A DNA stretch of 63,630 nucleotides from an uncultured Archangium sp. (GCA_903905455.1 CAIVGN010000101.1:1-63630), one strand, 5' to 3'; counted from the stretch's first letter, positions 32,236 through 41,868 are shown. The notes: a model not told the origin generated them from the sequence alone. Made by a program: numbers and translations.

Positions 32236-32478
32236 ATGAAGAACCCCCAGACGAAGCAGCTCCCGGGCCGATGGGCGGCGTGGGTGTTGGGCGGCGTGGC
32301 CTCGGTGGCCGCGCTCGCCATAGGCCTCACGCGCCGTGCCCGGGCCCGGGCCTCGGCCGCCCTCTCCAGCCGTTGGTCTCGCCAGGACAGCGAAGCCGTC
32401 CACCGCATGGAAGGCGAAGGCGGGCCACCCCTCGCCACGCCTCCGAAGCCGGCGGATCTCCCCACCCCTCACGCCTGA
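32236..32478 (+). CDS. Small single-pass membrane protein upstream of ferritin-like gene
   Basis: CAGGAG lies seven bases before the ATG. The 80-residue product has one membrane helix (about 14-30) and a basic then Pro-rich cytoplasmic-looking tail. It is 10 bases upstream of the ferritin-like gene, so the two are probably co-transcribed. The 153-base gap before it holds a small inverted repeat (CCTCA at 32116-32120, TGAGG at 32127-32131) that may be regulatory. No family is recognised. Confidence 0.55.
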   Translation: MKNPQTKQLPGRWAAWVLGGVASVAALAIGLTRRARARASAALSSRWSRQDSEAVHRMEGEGGPPLATPPKPADLPTPHA

Positions 32479-32488
32479 AAGGCCCACC

Positions 32489-33037
32489 ATGACCACCAAC
32501 TTCAGCATCGACCTCGACGGCATTCGCAAGCGCGCCCGCAGCCACATCGAGGCAGGCGCCGTCACCGACGGCTACCAGGGCGACCGCGACACCATCATCA
32601 AGCTGCTCAACGACTCGCTGGCCACCGAGTTGGTGTGCGTGCTGCGCTACCGCCAGCACCACTTCATGAGCGCCAGCCTCGGCGGCATTGCCGGCTACGC
32701 GGTGACCGGCGAGCTGCTGCAGCACTCGCAGGAAGAGCTGGCCCACGCGGACCGGCTCGCCGAGCGCATCACGCAGCTGGGGGGCGTGCCTGACTTCTCG
32801 CCCCAGACCCTCATCGCGCGCAGCCACGCCGACTACGCGATCAGCGACTCGCTGCGGGGCATGCTGGTGGAGGACCTGGTGGCGGAGCGCATCGCCATCG
32901 ACACCTACACCGCCATCATCCGCTTCGTGGCCGACAAGGACCCGACGACGCGGCGGCTGTTCGAGGAGATCCTCGCGCAGGAAGAGGACCACGCCGACGA
33001 GCTGTCGGACTTCCTCAAGCGGCTCCCCATCTCGTGA
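32489..33037 (+). CDS. Bacterioferritin/ferritin-like diiron protein
   Basis: From the ATG at 32489 the product is 182 residues, a four-helix bundle with the diiron ligands in order: Glu47 (ATELVCVLRY), ExxH at 83-86 (EELAH), Glu133 (VAERIAID) and ExxH at 165-168 (EEDH). It should oxidise and possibly store iron in the cytoplasm. The Met that binds haem in true bacterioferritin is not evident. The stop is followed at once by the hybrid kinase gene. Confidence 0.87.
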   Translation: MTTNFSIDLDGIRKRARSHIEAGAVTDGYQGDRDTIIKLLNDSLATELVCVLRYRQHHFMSASLGGIAGYAVTGELLQHSQEELAHADRLAERITQLGGVPDFSPQTLIARSHADYAISDSLRGMLVEDLVAERIAIDTYTAIIRFVADKDPTTRRLFEEILAQEEDHADELSDFLKRLPIS

Positions 33038-33051
33038 AGGGAACGCCGGTC

Positions 33052-35706
33052 ATGCCAGGAAACCGAAGGATCGTCGGCTGGTTCATCGGCGCCGCCTCGA
33101 CGGTGGCGGTGGTGGTGGCGCTCTCCTTCTCGAGCTTTGAGCGCATCGAGCAAACCGCCGAGGCGCGCAAGCAGAACAACCTGGTGCTGCACCGCGCCAA
33201 CGAGTTGCTGACCTCGCTCGTCGACGCCGAGACGGCCGAGCGCGGCTACCTGTTGACGGGCAACGAGCGCTTCCTCGAGCCCTACCTGCGCGTGCGCGAC
33301 GAGGTCGAGGGTCACCTGCGCCTGATGCAAGGCAGTTCCAGCGTGGCGCAGGAGCACCTGACCCTCGTCGCGCCGATGATCACGGCCAAGATGGCCTTCC
33401 TCGAGGAGAACATCGAGCTGCGTCGCGCCGATGATCTCGCCGCGGCCCTGGTCAACGTCAGAAGCGCACGGGGCAAGGCGCTGATGGACTCGATTCGCGC
33501 CGAGCTGGGCAGCTTCACCGAGTTGGTGGAGGTCGAGCGCGACGCGGCCCACGCCGCGTTCATGGCGAGCATGCGGAGCCTGTACTTCACGCTGGTGCTC
33601 ACCGGGCTGCTGTCGCTGCTGGTCACGCTGTGGCTGGCGCGGCTCATCCACCGCCAGACGGAGCAGCGCCTGACCGACGAGGTGCACGCGGTCACCCGCC
33701 GGGCCCTGGTGACGCAGGAGAAGGCGAGCGCCGAGCTGCAGCGGGCCCACGCCACGCTGCAGGTCAGCGAGGAGAAGCTCGCGGTGACCCTCAACTCCAT
33801 CGGCGACGCCGTCATCGCCACCGACGAGCAGGCGCGGGTGACGCTGTTCAACACCGAGGCCGAGCGCCTCACCGGCTGGCCCCGGACCGAGGCGCTGGGG
33901 CGGCCCATCGACGAGGTCTTTCGCATCATCAACGAAGAGACCCGCCTGCCCTCCACCATTCCCGTGCTCAGCACGCTCGCCGAGGGCACGACCCAGGGGC
34001 TCGCCAACCACACGGTGCTGATCAGCCGCAACAGCGAGGAGTGGTCCATCGCCGACAGCTGCGCCCCCATTCGGGAACGCAGCGGCCAGGTGGTCGGCGC
34101 GGTGCTCGTCTTTCGCGACGTCTCGACGGAACACGCGGTGCAACGCGCGCTCGGCGAACTGCAGTTCTACACGCGCTCGCTCATCGAATCGAACGTCGAC
34201 GCCCTGGTGACCACCAACCCCGGGGGGAAGATCACCGACGCCAACCGACCCATGGCGCTCCTCACCGGGTACAGCCGCGAGGAGCTCATCGGCACCGACT
34301 TCAAGGCACACTTCACCGACGCGCTGCGGGCGGAGAACGGCATCTCGCTCACGCTCGTGCATCGCAGGGTGTCCGACTACGAGCTCACGGTGCGCGCCCG
34401 CGACGGGGCGCTGACGGTGGTGTCATACAACGCGACCACCTTCTACGACCGCGACGGCAAGCTGCAGGGCGTCTTCGCCGTGGCCCGGGACGTCACCGAC
34501 CGCAAGCGCTTCGAGCTCGAACTGCATGACAAGAACGTCGAGCTCGAGAAGGCGACCGCGGTGGCCGAGAAGGCCAACCTCGCGAAGTCGGAGTTCCTCT
34601 CGAGCATGAGCCACGAGCTGCGCAGCCCGCTCAACGCGATCCTCGGGTTCGCGCAGTTGATGGACACCGACGCCGCGCCGCCGACCCCGAACCAGGCCGA
34701 GGGCATCGCGCAGATCCTCAAGGCGGGTTGGCACCTGCTCACGTTGATCAACGAGATCCTCGACCTGGCGCGCGTGGAGTCGGGCCAGGTGCCGCTCTCG
34801 AAGGAGCCGGTGTCGCTGGCCGAGGTGTTCCTCGAGTGCCAGGGGATGATCGCCCCCCAGGCGCAGCAGCGGGGCATTCGGCTCGTGTTCCCCGACTTCC
34901 CGAAGCCGCGCTTCGTGCACGCCGACCACACCCGGCTCAAGCAGGTGATGATCAACCTCCTGTCGAACGCCATCAAGTACAACACCGCCAACGGGTCGGT
35001 GACGGTCAGCTACGCCGAGCCGACGACCGGCGCGGTGCGGGTGAGCATCTCCGACACCGGCCCGGGGCTCTCGCCGGCGCAGGTGGGCCAGCTCTTCCAG
35101 GCCTTCAACCGCCTCGGCCAGGAGGCCGGCGGCGAGGAAGGCACGGGCATCGGCCTCGTGGTCTCGCGGCGGCTCATCGAGTTGATGGGCGGCACCATCG
35201 GCGTCGAGAGCACGGTGGGCGCGGGGAGCGTGTTCTGGTTCGAGCTCCCGGCCATCGAGGGCCCCCACCTCGAGGAAGGAGACGAGCCGTCGCTGGCCAC
35301 GGGAGCGGAAGCCCTGAGCCGCCCCGCCCCGGTGCGCTCGGTGCTCTACGTGGAGGACAACCCGGCGAACCTGCTGCTGGTCAAACAGATCATCGCCCGC
35401 CTGCCCTCGCTGCGGCTGCTGACCGCCGCCGACGCGCGCACGGGCATCGACATCGCGCGCGCCTCGCGTCCCGACGTGGTGTTGATGGACATCAACCTGC
35501 CCGGGCTCAACGGCGTCGAGGCGATGAAGATCCTCCGCGCCGACCCCGTGACCGCGGGCATTCCCGTCATGGCGCTGAGCGCGAACGCCCTGCCGCGCGA
35601 CGTCGAGAAGGGCCTCCAGGCGGGGTTCTTCCGCTACATCACCAAGCCCATCCAGGTGAACGAGTTCATCCGCGCGCTGCAGTCGGCGCTGGAGCTGCCG
35701 CCGTAG
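33052..35706 (+). CDS. Hybrid sensor histidine kinase: CHASE3-PAS-PAS-HisKA-HATPase-receiver
   Basis: I prefer the ATG at 33052, which has GAAGGGA upstream; a GTG at 33034 overlaps the previous stop. Two membrane helices (about 8-26 and 178-198) enclose a CHASE3 sensor with ETAERGYLLTGNERFLEPY. Two PAS domains follow (about 240-370 and 375-490). The kinase core has His521 in SHELRSPLNAI, NLLSNAIKYN, DTGPGL and GTGIGLVVS. A receiver with Asp813 (VLMDINLPG) closes the protein. No output domain or partner regulator is adjacent. Confidence 0.93.
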   Translation: MPGNRRIVGWFIGAASTVAVVVALSFSSFERIEQTAEARKQNNLVLHRANELLTSLVDAETAERGYLLTGNERFLEPYLRVRDEVEGHLRLMQGSSSVAQEHLTLVAPMITAKMAFLEENIELRRADDLAAALVNVRSARGKALMDSIRAELGSFTELVEVERDAAHAAFMASMRSLYFTLVLTGLLSLLVTLWLARLIHRQTEQRLTDEVHAVTRRALVTQEKASAELQRAHATLQVSEEKLAVTLNSIGDAVIATDEQARVTLFNTEAERLTGWPRTEALGRPIDEVFRIINEETRLPSTIPVLSTLAEGTTQGLANHTVLISRNSEEWSIADSCAPIRERSGQVVGAVLVFRDVSTEHAVQRALGELQFYTRSLIESNVDALVTTNPGGKITDANRPMALLTGYSREELIGTDFKAHFTDALRAENGISLTLVHRRVSDYELTVRARDGALTVVSYNATTFYDRDGKLQGVFAVARDVTDRKRFELELHDKNVELEKATAVAEKANLAKSEFLSSMSHELRSPLNAILGFAQLMDTDAAPPTPNQAEGIAQILKAGWHLLTLINEILDLARVESGQVPLSKEPVSLAEVFLECQGMIAPQAQQRGIRLVFPDFPKPRFVHADHTRLKQVMINLLSNAIKYNTANGSVTVSYAEPTTGAVRVSISDTGPGLSPAQVGQLFQAFNRLGQEAGGEEGTGIGLVVSRRLIELMGGTIGVESTVGAGSVFWFELPAIEGPHLEEGDEPSLATGAEALSRPAPVRSVLYVEDNPANLLLVKQIIARLPSLRLLTAADARTGIDIARASRPDVVLMDINLPGLNGVEAMKILRADPVTAGIPVMALSANALPRDVEKGLQAGFFRYITKPIQVNEFIRALQSALELPP

Positions 35707-35715
35707 CCGGGCCCG

Positions 35716-36801
35716 TCACCTCGCGGTGAGGAACCCCTCGGCCGCGAGCAACTCGGCGCTGAGCACCGCGCCACCGGCCGCCCCGCGCACCGTGTTGTGC
35801 GAGAGCGCGACGAAGCGCCAGTCGAACACCGCGTCGGGGCGCAGCCGGCCGATGCTCACCGCCTGGCCGTGGCCGAGATCGCGGTCGAGCCTGGTCTGCG
35901 GGCGGTTCTCTTCCTCGAAGTAGTTCAAGAACGGCGCGGGCGCGCTGGGGAGGCCGAGGGCCTGCGGCTTGCCCGAGAACGAGCGCCACGCCGCGAGGAT
36001 CTCGTCCTTCGACGGCTTCTTCTCGAACGAGACGAAGACCGCGGCGAGGTGCCCATCCGACACCGGCACGCGAATGCACTGCGCGGTGATCAAAGGCGCG
36101 GTGGCGGGCACGATGCGCCCGTCGGCGACCGTGCCCCAGATCTTCAGCGGCTCCTGCTCGCTCTTCTCTTCCTCGCCCTTGATGAAGGGGATGACGTTGT
36201 CGAGCATCTCCGGCCAGGTCTCGAAGGTCTTCCCTGCGCCGGAGATCGCCTGGTACGTGCACACCGCCAGCTTCGTGAGGCCGAAGTGCCGGAGCGGGTG
36301 CAGCGCCGGCACGTAGCTCTGGATGGAGCAGTTGGGCTTGACGGTGATGAAGCCGCGCTGGGTGCCGAGGCGGCGCCGCTGGGCCTCGATGACCGCCACG
36401 TGGCTGTCGTTGATCTCCGGGATGAACATCGGCACGTCGCTCGTCCACCGGTGCGCGGAGTTGTTCGACACCACCGGCGTCTCGGCGCGCGCGTAGGCCT
36501 CCTCGAGCTGCGCGGTGGCCTCCTTGCTCATGTCCACGGCGCAGAACACGAAGTCGACCTGGCCGGCCACGCGGGCGACGTCTGACGCGTCGAGCACGGT
36601 CATGGACGCCGCGCGGGGCGGGATGCCGCCGGGCAACGACCAGCGACCGCCGACGGCCTCGGCGTACGACTTGCCCGCCGAAGCGGGGCTCGCGGCGACC
36701 ACCGCCAGCTCGAACCACGGGTGGTTCGCCAGGAGAGACACGAAGCGCTGACCGACCATGCCCGTCGCGCCGAGGACACCCACTTTGAGTTTCACAGACA
36801 T
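35716..36801 (-). CDS. asd: Aspartate-semialdehyde dehydrogenase
   Basis: From the ATG at 36799-36801 the product is 361 residues with NADP-binding GATGMVG (11-17), the nucleophile Cys158 in KPNCSIQ and the late SDGHLAAVFVSFE region (His in the acid/base position). It reduces aspartyl phosphate to aspartate semialdehyde for lysine/DAP, threonine and methionine synthesis. The sequence resembles the archaeal/fungal-type subgroup more than the E. coli type. A longer frame to 36852 has no better start. Confidence 0.92.
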   Translation of the reverse strand: MSVKLKVGVLGATGMVGQRFVSLLANHPWFELAVVAASPASAGKSYAEAVGGRWSLPGGIPPRAASMTVLDASDVARVAGQVDFVFCAVDMSKEATAQLEEAYARAETPVVSNNSAHRWTSDVPMFIPEINDSHVAVIEAQRRRLGTQRGFITVKPNCSIQSYVPALHPLRHFGLTKLAVCTYQAISGAGKTFETWPEMLDNVIPFIKGEEEKSEQEPLKIWGTVADGRIVPATAPLITAQCIRVPVSDGHLAAVFVSFEKKPSKDEILAAWRSFSGKPQALGLPSAPAPFLNYFEEENRPQTRLDRDLGHGQAVSIGRLRPDAVFDWRFVALSHNTVRGAAGGAVLSAELLAAEGFLTAR

Positions 36802-36835
36802 CGTGCCGGCCACCGTACCCGACGCCGCCCTGCCT

Positions 36836-37306
36836 TCACTCCTGGAAGTCACCCGGGGCGATGCGGCGCACCTCTGGCGCCGGGGCCCCGGTGGCGGGCC
36901 ACGGCAGGGTGAACATCACCCCGGGCACCGGCGGCTGCTCGGACTGGAGCCGCTGCCACCCGGCCGCCCCCAGCAGCTTGCGCAGGCGCAGCTGCAGCCC
37001 GAGGCGATTCTTCTTCACCGCGAGCTCGGCCCGGGCCACGGCCTCGAGGCGCTTCATCACCGCGGCCTCGTCGGGCACCGGGTCGGCGAGCGCCCGGTCG
37101 AGCTCGAGCTGCGCGCGCTTCCACTCCGCCTCGAGCGGAATGAGGACCTCCTGGGCGTCGAAGGTCAGCGCCTGCACCTGCCTCGCGCGCTCCGGGGACA
37201 GCCCCCCCGAAGGAGGCGTCGGCGGCTGGGGCGGGACCGGGGGCACCAGCTGGGCCCACCCGGCGGTCGAGAGGAGCACGCTGAAGACCACCCACCGAAG
37301 GCACAT
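36836..37306 (-). CDS. Periplasmic Spy/CpxP-like helical protein
   Basis: GGAGG precedes the ATG at 37306. The 156-residue product has a signal peptide (1-18, AGWAQ) and a Pro-rich spacer. A long charged helical region follows (AEWKRAQLELDRALADP...AELAVKKNRLGLQLRLRKLL), the look of Spy/CpxP/metal-resistance LTxxQ-type chaperones. It may guard against envelope or metal stress. The last 40 residues are Pro-rich. It lies 34 bases upstream of asd on the same strand and may be co-transcribed. Confidence 0.65.
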   Translation of the reverse strand: MCLRWVVFSVLLSTAGWAQLVPPVPPQPPTPPSGGLSPERARQVQALTFDAQEVLIPLEAEWKRAQLELDRALADPVPDEAAVMKRLEAVARAELAVKKNRLGLQLRLRKLLGAAGWQRLQSEQPPVPGVMFTLPWPATGAPAPEVRRIAPGDFQE

Positions 37307-37383
37307 CGAAGACCTCCACGTACACACCCTGCACGACACCGCGCCGGCGCCAGTCCCACGCGGCCGATGGTGACACTGCGGGG

Positions 37384-37400
37384 GAATTCAGCATGAATTC
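37384..37400. promoter_or_regulatory. GAATTC-N5-GAATTC palindrome upstream of a Ser/Thr kinase
   Basis: Two GAATTC palindromes (37384-37389 and 37395-37400) are 11 bases apart, one helical turn, making a nearly perfect 17-bp dyad in the divergent gap between the Spy-like and kinase genes. It could bind a dimeric regulator. It is AT-rich against a GC-rich background. Confidence 0.35.
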
Positions 37401-37445
37401 GCCTGCCAGATTCGCCGCTTCGGCGTATTGGCTCCAGGCCCCCCC

Positions 37446-39329
37446 ATGATGGACACCACCATCAGCCGCAAGACCGCGCCGCCCCCCATCCCCGGGTACG
37501 AGCTGCTGCAGCTCGTCGGCAAGGGCGGCATGGGCGAGGTGCACCAGGCGACCCAGCTGTCGCTGCAGCGCACCGTGGCGGTGAAGCTCCTCAAGCACGA
37601 GCTGGCGAGCGACGTGCAGTTCGTCAGCCGCTTCGAGAAGGAAGGCGCGGCGCTGGCCACGCTGCGGCACCCGCACATCGTGTCCATCGTCGACCGGGGC
37701 AAGGCCGGCGACACCTACTACCTGGTGATGGAGTTCGTCGACGGGCCGTCGCTGCGCGAGAAGATGCGCGACCGCGACTTCGACACCAACCGCGCGTTGA
37801 TCACCATGCTGCTGGTAGCGCGGGCCATCGAGTACGCGCACGGCCGCGGCGTCATCCACCGCGATCTCAAGCCGGAGAACATCCTCTTCGACGAGCAGGC
37901 GGGCGGCATCCCCAAGGTGACCGACTTCGGGCTCGCGGGCCTCGACGAGTCGTTCGGGCCGCAGCAGCGCAACCTCACCCAGACCCACGTCTCCATGGGC
38001 ACCGCGTCGTACATGGCGCCCGAGCAGGCCGTCGACGCCAAGAGCGCGGGGCCGCGGGCCGACCTCTACTCGTTGGGGGTGATGCTCTACGAGACGCTCA
38101 CCGGCGAGCTGCCCGTGGGCCAGTTCGACCCGCCGTCGGTGAAGAAGCCGGGCCTCGACAAGCGCCTCGACGCCATCGTGGCGCGCTGCCTCAAGCCGTC
38201 GCCCGACGATCGCTACCCCTCGGCCAGCGCGCTCATCGCCGACCTCGAGAAGGTGGTGCAGCTCAACTCGTCGGCGCTCTCGTTCTCGAAGGAGACGCCC
38301 ACCCAGCGGTTGCTTCGGCGCGGCCTGGAGATCGGCAAGCGCGTCGGCCGCACCGCGGCGGTGATCGTCGTCACCCTGGCGTTGGTCATCGTCGGCGCCG
38401 TCTTCCTGCGGGCGAAGGCCGAGTCCAGGCACCAGCCGTCGGGCCTCGAGCTGATGACCGACTTCGGCGCGAAGTTCCCCCTCACCACCCCGGGCCGCGT
38501 CGATCGCCAGACGCGCGAGGTGACCCTGGGCGAGGGCCCGGACACCGTGGGGCTGATGGCCCTGGGGCGCAAGCCGGTGGTGACCCTGGGCGACATCGAC
38601 TTCGGCCTGCCCGAGGACGAGCCCACCGGGCGCGTGGTGATCGACGTGGACGTGGTCGGCAGCGGCGTCGACTTCTCGGCGCTCGTGGACACCGAAGACG
38701 AGAAGCCGTCGTCGCTCGAGCCCCTGTGGCAGCTGTTTCGCGGCCGCAAGCCCGAGGCCCGCTCGGCGCTGATGATGCTCGGCGAGAACGGGCGCTACGT
38801 GGCCCTCGTGGTGTCGGGCAACGGCAACGAGCCGACGCTCGAGTGGGCGCTGGGCCCCGACAAGCGCGGCTTCATGCAGGCCCCGCTGCCGGTGAAGCGT
38901 GAAGGCCAGCGGCTGACCCTGCGCATGGACCCGGAGACCGGCGAGCTCTTCGCGGTGTCCGGTGAAGGCCGCGACGCGCGGGTGCTCGGGGACGGGCTGT
39001 GGTTGGGGCCCTACTGGCGCCAGCTGCTGGGTGACTCGCCCCGGCTCGCGGTGGGCTGTCTCGAGGGGCGCTGCGTGTTCCACAAGGTGGTGGTGCAGGG
39101 CCTCGAGCTGCCCAGCGGGCTCTCGCCGCCCCCCATGCCGCGCGAGGGCGTGGGCGTCGCGGAGAACACCGAGGAGCAGGCGGGCCTCAAGACCGCGGTG
39201 GCGCCGAAGCCGAAGCCCAAGGTGGCCGCGCCCAAGCCCGCGCCGAAGGTGGTGGTGACCAAGCCGCCGCCCCCGAAGCTGAACCCCAAGCCGCTGCCCA
39301 GGCCGGGACCGCCGCCGAAGAAGAAGTGA
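37446..39329 (+). CDS. Transmembrane Ser/Thr protein kinase
   Basis: The product from the ATG at 37446 is 627 residues. The kinase domain (about 18-270) has GKGGMGEV, catalytic Lys47 (VAVKLL), HRDLKPEN (138-145), DFG (160-162) and APEQ, all intact, so it should be active. One membrane helix (302-321) leads to an extracytoplasmic domain with beta-rich sequence (about 325-560) and a Lys/Pro-rich tail (KPKPKVAAPKPAPK) that could span the cell wall. The outer domain might sense a ligand. The GAATTC dyad lies about 50 bases upstream. Confidence 0.92.
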   Translation: MMDTTISRKTAPPPIPGYELLQLVGKGGMGEVHQATQLSLQRTVAVKLLKHELASDVQFVSRFEKEGAALATLRHPHIVSIVDRGKAGDTYYLVMEFVDGPSLREKMRDRDFDTNRALITMLLVARAIEYAHGRGVIHRDLKPENILFDEQAGGIPKVTDFGLAGLDESFGPQQRNLTQTHVSMGTASYMAPEQAVDAKSAGPRADLYSLGVMLYETLTGELPVGQFDPPSVKKPGLDKRLDAIVARCLKPSPDDRYPSASALIADLEKVVQLNSSALSFSKETPTQRLLRRGLEIGKRVGRTAAVIVVTLALVIVGAVFLRAKAESRHQPSGLELMTDFGAKFPLTTPGRVDRQTREVTLGEGPDTVGLMALGRKPVVTLGDIDFGLPEDEPTGRVVIDVDVVGSGVDFSALVDTEDEKPSSLEPLWQLFRGRKPEARSALMMLGENGRYVALVVSGNGNEPTLEWALGPDKRGFMQAPLPVKREGQRLTLRMDPETGELFAVSGEGRDARVLGDGLWLGPYWRQLLGDSPRLAVGCLEGRCVFHKVVVQGLELPSGLSPPPMPREGVGVAENTEEQAGLKTAVAPKPKPKVAAPKPAPKVVVTKPPPPKLNPKPLPRPGPPPKKK

Positions 39330-39332
39330 TGC

Positions 39333-39719
39333 ATGCCGCGTGACGCCGAAGAGGTCATCGCGTCGTTGCGGCCCCGCTGGGCGACCCTGGGCGAAGCCGC
39401 GCGCGCCGACTTCGCCGCGAGGTGGGTCGACCGCTGCGTGCGGCTGGAGTGCGGCCTCGCTACCGGGGCCATCACCGACGAGGCCTCGATGCTCCGCGTG
39501 GAGGTCGAGCTGAGCCGGCTGCTCAAGGCCCCGCTCGACGAGACCCGGCTGGCGACGGTCTACTTCCTGCTGGGGCACTTCGAGCTGCTCAAGGGCGTCT
39601 TCGAGCTCGACGAGGTGGCCCACCTGGTCATCGGTACTTCGCGTCGCGTGCAGGGCGATGATCGCCTCGTCAGGTTGGTCGAGCAGGACCTCGCTGCGAT
39701 CTCGCGGGGCGCGCGTTAA
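39333..39719 (+). CDS. Hypothetical protein downstream of the kinase
   Basis: A 128-residue, mostly helical, acidic protein that starts three bases after the kinase stop and is probably co-transcribed. It has no signal, membrane helix or recognised motif. It could be a partner or substrate of the kinase, but nothing in the sequence shows this. Confidence 0.55.
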   Translation: MPRDAEEVIASLRPRWATLGEAARADFAARWVDRCVRLECGLATGAITDEASMLRVEVELSRLLKAPLDETRLATVYFLLGHFELLKGVFELDEVAHLVIGTSRRVQGDDRLVRLVEQDLAAISRGAR

Positions 39720-39730
39720 GTCGCAGGCGC

Positions 39731-40537
39731 GTGGAAGCCCTGGTCGAGCTGCTCAGCGGGAAGAAGGTGTGCGTGCTCACCGGCGCGGGCATCAGCACCG
39801 AGTCGGGCATCCCCGACTACCGGGGCCCCACCGCGCCGCCCCGCAAGCGCCCGCCCATCCAGCACCGCGAGTTCCTCGAGGACCCGCGCATCCGTGCCCG
39901 CTACTGGGCCCGCTCCATGCTCGGCTGGCCGCGCTTCCGCGACTTCCAGCCCAACGCCGCGCACCACGCGCTCGCGGCCTGGGACCAAGTCACCGGGCTC
40001 ATCACCCAGAACGTGGACCGGCTGCACCAGAAGGCGGGGCACGGTGAGGTCATCGAGTTGCACGGCGCGCTGGCCTGGGTGCGGTGCCTGTCGTGTCCCA
40101 CGCGCATCGATCGCGACGACCTGCAGCACCGGCTCGAGGCCGACAACCCGCTGGCGCGCGCGTGGTCGTACACGCTGTTTGCCGACGGCGACGCGGATCT
40201 CCCCGACGAGGTGGTGCGCGAATTCGTGGTGCCGTCCTGCGCGTGCGGCGGCGTGCTCAAGCCCGACGTGGTGTTCTTCGGTGACTCGGTGCCGCGGCCC
40301 CGGGTGGACGAGGCCTTCGCGCGCCTCGACGCGGCCGAGGTGCTGCTGGTCATCGGCAGCTCGCTGACGGTGTTCTCGGGCTACCGCTTCGTGCTGCGCG
40401 CCAACGAGCGCGGCCAGGACGTGGCGGTGCTGAACCTGGGGCCCACGCGCGCCGACGCCGACGCGCGGGTCAAGCTCGAGGCCCGCGCGGGCGAGGTGCT
40501 GCCCGGACTGCTGGAGCGACTGCGGCGCTCAGGGTGA
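39731..40537 (+). CDS. Sir2-family NAD-dependent protein deacylase
   Basis: The 268-residue protein has the sirtuin motifs GAGISTESGIPDYRG, TQNVDRLH, the catalytic His in ELHGAL, a zinc site with Cys pairs (RCLSC and CACGG) and GSSLTVFSGYR. Sirtuins remove acetyl or other acyl groups from lysines using NAD+. The substrate class cannot be read. The last nine bases overlap the end of a convergent gene. Start is GTG. Confidence 0.92.
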   Translation: MEALVELLSGKKVCVLTGAGISTESGIPDYRGPTAPPRKRPPIQHREFLEDPRIRARYWARSMLGWPRFRDFQPNAAHHALAAWDQVTGLITQNVDRLHQKAGHGEVIELHGALAWVRCLSCPTRIDRDDLQHRLEADNPLARAWSYTLFADGDADLPDEVVREFVVPSCACGGVLKPDVVFFGDSVPRPRVDEAFARLDAAEVLLVIGSSLTVFSGYRFVLRANERGQDVAVLNLGPTRADADARVKLEARAGEVLPGLLERLRRSG

Positions 40538-41797
40538 CGGCTTCTGACAGCCGTACTTCCCCTCGAACTTCGCGCTGCCGGCGCGAATGGCGTCGTCGAT
40601 GCCCAGGCGCGGCAGCCACACCTCGGCGTCGTCCGCCACCGCGTTGGCCTGCAGCGGCAGCCCGAGCATCCCGCGCAGCGCGTTGGCCCCGTTGTTCGCG
40701 GCCTTCGCCTTGGCGTCCACCGCGGCGCGGCTGACCTCCTTGCGCCCCGCGTAGAGCTTGGCGAACGCCTCGCCGATGGGCACCTTGATCTCCGCCGACA
40801 CGTTGCCGGTGGAGGCCACGAGCTGGTCCGCCTCGTCCTCGAACTCCGAGACCTTCACCGAGGTGTTGAACTCGCGGTAGTCGTAGAGCCGGTTGCCGGT
40901 GAAGAGGTTGTCCTTGAGGGTGATCTTCTTGGCGAGCTTGATGTTGTCCACCCCGCCGTAGTCACCGAAACCGAAGACGTTGTTCGAGGCAGTCAGCTGG
41001 ATCTCCTGGTCGAACTTGAGCCCGTTGCCCCCGTAGGTGGCGATGGGGTCGTGCTTCCACGAGAAGAGCACCGTGTTGTCGACCACGGTGAAGGTGGGCA
41101 GGCCCTTGCCGTCGCGGGGCTTCCACTTCGACTGCAGGAAGATGCCCTCGCCGGTGTTGTTGAGGACCAGGTTGTTCTTGATGGTGATCTTCGCGTCCTG
41201 GTTGGCCCAGGCGGAGATGGCGCCGCCGGTGGGCGCGGTGTTCAGCACCACGTTGTTGGAGATGGTGCCGGTGCAGTTGGAGGGCACCTCGAACTTGATG
41301 GCCCCGGACTCCGGCGTGGCGTTGAGGTTGTGCACGGCGTCGGCGCGGCGGAGGATCACCAGCTCCTTCTCGGTCTGGTAGTGGTTGCGCGGGCCGTTGT
41401 CGAACACGATGCCGTCGACGAGCATGTCGGCGCACTTGTCGCCGGAGACGATGAGCCGGTACTGCGTCGAGCCACTCATCACGTTGACGCCGGTGAAGAT
41501 GGTCTTGTGCGCGCCCCACGGGTCCCGCTTGCTGAAGTCGTCGGCCCAGCCGCCGATGATCTTCACCGAGGCCGGCACCGAGTCGCTGCCCGTCTCGTCG
41601 CGGCCCACGTACACGCCTTCGGCGATGTTGATGACGTCGCCGTCCTTCAGCTTGGCGGTGATGTTGCCGAGGTCCTTCGCGGGCTTCTCTTTCGTGGCGT
41701 CCTTCCCTTTGCCGCGGCCGATGCTCACGAAGTACTCCTCGGCGAGCGCAGCGGTGGACAGCAAGACGACGAACGAGGCCATGAGGCGTGCGTGCAT
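40529..41797 (-). CDS. Secreted right-handed beta-helix repeat protein
   Basis: GGGAGG precedes the ATG. The 422-residue product has a signal peptide (1-19, STAALAE) and long stretches of pectate-lyase-like beta-helix turns with Asn ladders (TGTISNNVVLN, AKITIKNNLVLNNTGEGIF, LTASNNVFGFG). The start DGDVINIAEGVYVG is typical of such proteins. It may bind or cut polysaccharides, but catalytic residues were not identified. The C-terminal 90 residues are helical and contain one Cys. Confidence 0.8.
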   Translation of the reverse strand: MHARLMASFVVLLSTAALAEEYFVSIGRGKGKDATKEKPAKDLGNITAKLKDGDVINIAEGVYVGRDETGSDSVPASVKIIGGWADDFSKRDPWGAHKTIFTGVNVMSGSTQYRLIVSGDKCADMLVDGIVFDNGPRNHYQTEKELVILRRADAVHNLNATPESGAIKFEVPSNCTGTISNNVVLNTAPTGGAISAWANQDAKITIKNNLVLNNTGEGIFLQSKWKPRDGKGLPTFTVVDNTVLFSWKHDPIATYGGNGLKFDQEIQLTASNNVFGFGDYGGVDNIKLAKKITLKDNLFTGNRLYDYREFNTSVKVSEFEDEADQLVASTGNVSAEIKVPIGEAFAKLYAGRKEVSRAAVDAKAKAANNGANALRGMLGLPLQANAVADDAEVWLPRLGIDDAIRAGSAKFEGKYGCQKPSP

Positions 41798-41868
41798 GGA
41801 GGTCCCTCCCCAAACGGGTGTCCGGTAAGGCTAGCGGCCGGAACGCCGCGCGCATCAATAAGTGCGTT

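Noticed and set aside
36849-39623. Very long open frame opposite the Ser/Thr kinase (also opposite 3906-6377 and 55304-57778)
   Set aside because: These frames are antisense to well-recognised genes, have low-complexity Arg/His/Gly-rich products and no motifs. They result from high third-position GC.
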